A stretch of DNA of 64,000 bases from the NCBI RefSeq assembly GCF_022179085.1, contig NZ_BPQE01000025.1, forward strand, positions 1 to 64,000. Direction: 5' to 3'. Below, piece after piece: positions 61,532-64,000 of this stretch. Numbering within the stretch: the first letter of the stretch is position 1; the number at the start of each line of letters is the position of its first letter. A program made the translations under genes and the position numbers. Origin of the DNA: Methylobacterium aerolatum. GTDB taxonomy: Bacteria > Pseudomonadota > Alphaproteobacteria > Rhizobiales > Beijerinckiaceae. The notes beneath the pieces were generated by a model, which saw only the letters and a list, made by a program, of their open reading frames with translations, was not told the DNA's origin and made no database searches.

Positions 61532-61637
61532 GGGATCCCAAAGGGCGTCACGCCCTTTGGCGGGTGCAGGGCAGAGTCCTGCGGAAGCCAGGGACCTCGC
61601 CCCTGGACCCCACTAAAGGACGTGTCCTTTGGGATCC
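61532..61637. repeat. Nested-hairpin repeat between nuoN and birA
   Basis: An outer 12-base inverted repeat (GGATCCCAAAGG, 61532-61543, with 61626-61637) encloses further hairpins: CCAAAGGGCG/CGCCCTTTGG (61538-61560), GCAGGGC/GTCCTGC, CCAGGG/CCCCTGG, and AAAGGAC/GTCCTTT. Hairpins one and four compete with the outer stem, so two folds are possible. It could terminate nuo, stabilise the RNA, or be a mobile palindromic repeat. Confidence 0.8.
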
Positions 61638-61653
61638 TGGTATAGGATTGAGA

Positions 61654-62472
61654 GTGGCCTATCGCCTCGGGGAGGCGGCGCGGGCGGCGGGGCACCGGCT
61701 CCACGTCCATGATCGTCTCGGTTCCACCAACACCGAAGCCCTGGAACGGGCGCGCGCCGGGGAAACCGGGCCGCTCTGGGTCGTCGCGCACCGGCAGGAG
61801 GCCGGCCGCGGCCGCCGGGGCAACGTCTGGGCGTCCCTGCCCGGCAACCTCACTGCCAGTGTCCTGTGGCCGGTGGCGGGGGTGGCGCCGGACCATCTGG
61901 CGGAGCTCGGCTTCGTGGCGGGGGTGGCGCTGGCGGACGCGGTGGAGGCGACCTGCGGCACCCTGCCGGGCTGGGATCGCCGGGATCCCACCCGATCTGT
62001 GCGCCTCAAGTGGCCGAACGACCTGCTGCGCGGCGGCGCCAAGCTCGCGGGGCTCCTGCTGGAGGCGGAGGTCCTGCCGGGCGGGCGACGGGCGGTGGTG
62101 ATCGGGTTCGGCGTCAACGTCGCCGCCGCACCGGAGGGCTTGCCCGTCAAGGGGATACCCCCCACGAGTCTCGCCGCGGCGGGTTACGTCGGCGGCCCGG
62201 AAGCGCTACTGAACCATCTCTCCGACCAGATGGCGGCGCAGGCGCGCGCCTGGAACGGAGGCACGGATTTCACCCGCATCCGCGAGCGCTGGCTCGCGCG
62301 GGCCGCCGGTCTCGGCTGCGAGATCGCCGTGGCCAGCGGGGAACGGGTCCTGCGGGGCCGGTTCGACACGATCGACGAGGGGGGGCGGCTCGTGATCCTC
62401 GGCCCCGACGAGGCCCGGCACGTCGTGACCGCCGGGGACGTACATTTTGGAACGGCCGCGACGGCGGCCTGA
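61654..62472 (+). CDS. birA: Biotin-protein ligase (BirA), no DNA-binding domain
   Basis: A 272-residue enzyme that activates biotin to biotinyl-AMP and attaches it to acyl-CoA carboxylases. GSTNTEALERARAG, the biotin/ATP loop QEAGRGRRGNVWASLPGNL, KWPNDLLRGGAKLAGLLLE, and a C-terminal SH3-like domain (GERVLRGRFDTIDEGGRLVI) are present. There is no N-terminal repressor helix-turn-helix, so it is a monofunctional ligase. I use GTG 61654 after AGGA; TTG 61648 is the alternative. Following nuo is standard for this group. Confidence 0.92.
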   Translation: MAYRLGEAARAAGHRLHVHDRLGSTNTEALERARAGETGPLWVVAHRQEAGRGRRGNVWASLPGNLTASVLWPVAGVAPDHLAELGFVAGVALADAVEATCGTLPGWDRRDPTRSVRLKWPNDLLRGGAKLAGLLLEAEVLPGGRRAVVIGFGVNVAAAPEGLPVKGIPPTSLAAAGYVGGPEALLNHLSDQMAAQARAWNGGTDFTRIRERWLARAAGLGCEIAVASGERVLRGRFDTIDEGGRLVILGPDEARHVVTAGDVHFGTAATAA

Positions 62473-62488
62473 GTTTGGACGACGACAG

Positions 62489-64000
62489 ATGGCATCAGGA
62501 CAGGAGGAGCTCGTCTTCCTGCCGCTCGGCGGCGTGGGCGAGATCGGGATGAACGCGGCCCTCTACGGCTTCGGGCCGGCGAAGGGCCGCAAATGGATCA
62601 TGGTCGATTGCGGGATGGGGTTCGCGGGTGAAGAGGCGATGCCCGGCGTCGACCTCATGTTCCCCGATCTCTCCTTCATCGAGGAGCGGCGGAAGGATCT
62701 GCTCGGCATCTTCATCACCCACGCGCACGAGGACCATATCGGCGCCATCGCGGAATTGTGGCCGCGCCTGCGGGTGCCGGTCTACGCCACGCGCTTCGCC
62801 AAGAGCCTGATCGAGACCCGGCGCCTCTCGGAGCCGGGCGCCCCGAAGGTCGACCTGCGGGAGATCAAGCCGGGCCGCCGCCAGACCGTCGGCCCCTTCG
62901 AGATCGAGTTCGTGCCGGTGGCCCACTCGATCCCCGAATCGAACGCGGTGGCGATCCGCACGGCGGCGGGCCTCGTGGTCCACACGGGCGACTGGAAGGT
63001 CGATCCGTCGCCGGTGGCGGGCAACGTCACCTCGCCGGAGGCCTTCACCGCGCTCGGCGACGAGGGCATCCTGGCGCTGGTCTGCGATTCGACCAACGTG
63101 GTCCGCGAGGGCTTCTCGCCGAGCGAGACCGAGGTCGCCGCCACCCTCAAGGACCTGGTCGCGAACGCCCCCCACCGGGTGGCCGTGACCACCTTCGCCT
63201 CGAACGTCGCCCGCATCCGGGCCGTGGCCGAGGCGGCTCAGGCCTGCGGCCGCGAGGTCATCGCGGTGGGCCGGGCCATGGACCGGGTGATCGACGTGGC
63301 GCGCGAGTGCGGCTACCTCGACGGCCTGCCCGAGTTCCGCCGGGCGGATTCGTGGAAGAGCCTGCCGCGCGAGCGGGTGGTGGCGCTCCTCACCGGCTCC
63401 CAGGGCGAGCCCCGGGCGGCCCTGGCCCGCGTCTCCCGCCGCGACCACCCGGACATCTCGCTCGCCGACGGCGACCGGGTGATCTTCTCCTCGCGGGCGA
63501 TCCCCGGCAACGAGCGCGACGTCGGCGCCATCATCAACGACCTGATCGAGCAGGGCGTGGAGGTCGTCACCGACCGCACCGCCCTGGTCCACGTCTCCGG
63601 CCACCCGCGCCGGGACGAGATGGTCGAGATGTACAAGTGGACCCGGCCGCAGACGGCGATCCCGGTCCACGGCGAGGCGCTCCACCTCGACGAGCACGCC
63701 CGCTTCGCCCGCGCCCAGGGCGTCGGCAACGTGGTGAAGGCCCGCAACGGCACGCTGGTGCGCCTCTCCCCCGGCAAGCCGGAGGTGGTGGAGCACGTGA
63801 AGTCCGGGCGCCTCTACAAGGACGGCAACGTCCTGATCGACGACAAGGACCGGGCGATCCCGGAGCGGCGCAAGCTGATGCAGGCCGGGCTGGTCTCGGT
63901 GGCCATCGCCATCGACGAGGACGGCGTGGTGCTGGGCGAGCCGGCGGTGGACATCATCGGCCTGCCGAATCGCGGACGCGGCGGCGACGCGATGATCGAC
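62489..64000 (+). CDS. rnj: Ribonuclease J (cut by the window edge)
   Basis: 504 residues are visible and the frame is open to the edge; full-length RNase J is about 555 residues. The metallo-beta-lactamase site HAHEDHIGA is at 78-86, with VHTGDW, a beta-CASP domain (LTGSQGEPRAALARV, VIFSSRAIPGNE) and the final HVSGHPRRDEM and PVHGEALHL metal/nucleotide residues. It acts as a 5'-3' exonuclease and endonuclease in RNA decay and rRNA processing. It starts 17 bases after birA and likely shares its transcript. Confidence 0.95.
   Translation, partial: MASGQEELVFLPLGGVGEIGMNAALYGFGPAKGRKWIMVDCGMGFAGEEAMPGVDLMFPDLSFIEERRKDLLGIFITHAHEDHIGAIAELWPRLRVPVYATRFAKSLIETRRLSEPGAPKVDLREIKPGRRQTVGPFEIEFVPVAHSIPESNAVAIRTAAGLVVHTGDWKVDPSPVAGNVTSPEAFTALGDEGILALVCDSTNVVREGFSPSETEVAATLKDLVANAPHRVAVTTFASNVARIRAVAEAAQACGREVIAVGRAMDRVIDVARECGYLDGLPEFRRADSWKSLPRERVVALLTGSQGEPRAALARVSRRDHPDISLADGDRVIFSSRAIPGNERDVGAIINDLIEQGVEVVTDRTALVHVSGHPRRDEMVEMYKWTRPQTAIPVHGEALHLDEHARFARAQGVGNVVKARNGTLVRLSPGKPEVVEHVKSGRLYKDGNVLIDDKDRAIPERRKLMQAGLVSVAIAIDEDGVVLGEPAVDIIGLPNRGRGGDAMID

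Noticed and set aside
61564-61653. Extended N-terminus for BirA starting in the repeat
   Set aside because: The 30 extra residues are just translation of the palindromic repeat; a GTG with AGGA gives the family length.

Overview
High-GC alphaproteobacterial chromosome, most like Methylobacterium or a close relative. The basis is strong third-position GC, a complete 14-subunit nuo operon followed by birA and RNase J, a hemD-mic60-hemY cluster, an HWE-family histidine kinase and an EcfG-type sigma factor. The genus is inferred; no ribosomal RNA lies in the window.

Layout. 1-8.4 kb holds a small membrane peptide, a short LOV photoreceptor overlapping a giant CheB-CheR-PAS-HWE kinase, a tandem alpha/beta hydrolase, two small unknown genes and an FMN alpha-hydroxyacid dehydrogenase. 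8.4-13.8 kb holds a GH16 glycanase with C-terminal repeats, a secreted HSL-type esterase and a CoA-transferase. 13.8-20.8 kb is a leftward surface-sugar cluster: CDP-glucose synthesis (rfbF), 4,6-dehydration (rfbG), a TylC3-type C-methyltransferase, a 3,5-epimerase, a reductase and a tandem GT2 glycosyltransferase. Three ATGA overlaps tie four of these genes together. They probably make and transfer a branched CDP-6-deoxysugar.

21.2-34.5 kb is an integrated element of about 13.2 kb at the 3' end of tRNA-Thr(GGT), bounded by a 48-bp duplication. It carries a tyrosine integrase, an AlpA-like gene, a serine recombinase, a full-length phage tape-measure protein with two wall-hydrolase domains but no other recognisable virion gene, a PadR-membrane protein pair, a replication-like protein followed by four dyad iterons, and a ribbon-helix-helix operon of unknown genes. 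A shared 14-bp dyad (GTAGACGTGTCTAC) lies upstream of three of its transcription units. This looks like a phage satellite or plasmid-like integrative element and is the most novel part of the window.

34.6-45.6 kb holds a Nudix hydrolase, hemY, mic60, hemD, an aldose-1-epimerase-like gene, a Met-Pro-repeat protein, a membrane-anchored OB-fold-like protein divergent from a two-component system, an ECF sigma factor with a NepR-like N-terminus, and tRNA-Asp. 46-61.5 kb is nuoA-N in canonical order, interrupted only by a palindromic repeat between nuoF and nuoG. A nested-hairpin repeat separates nuoN from birA. RNase J runs off the right edge.
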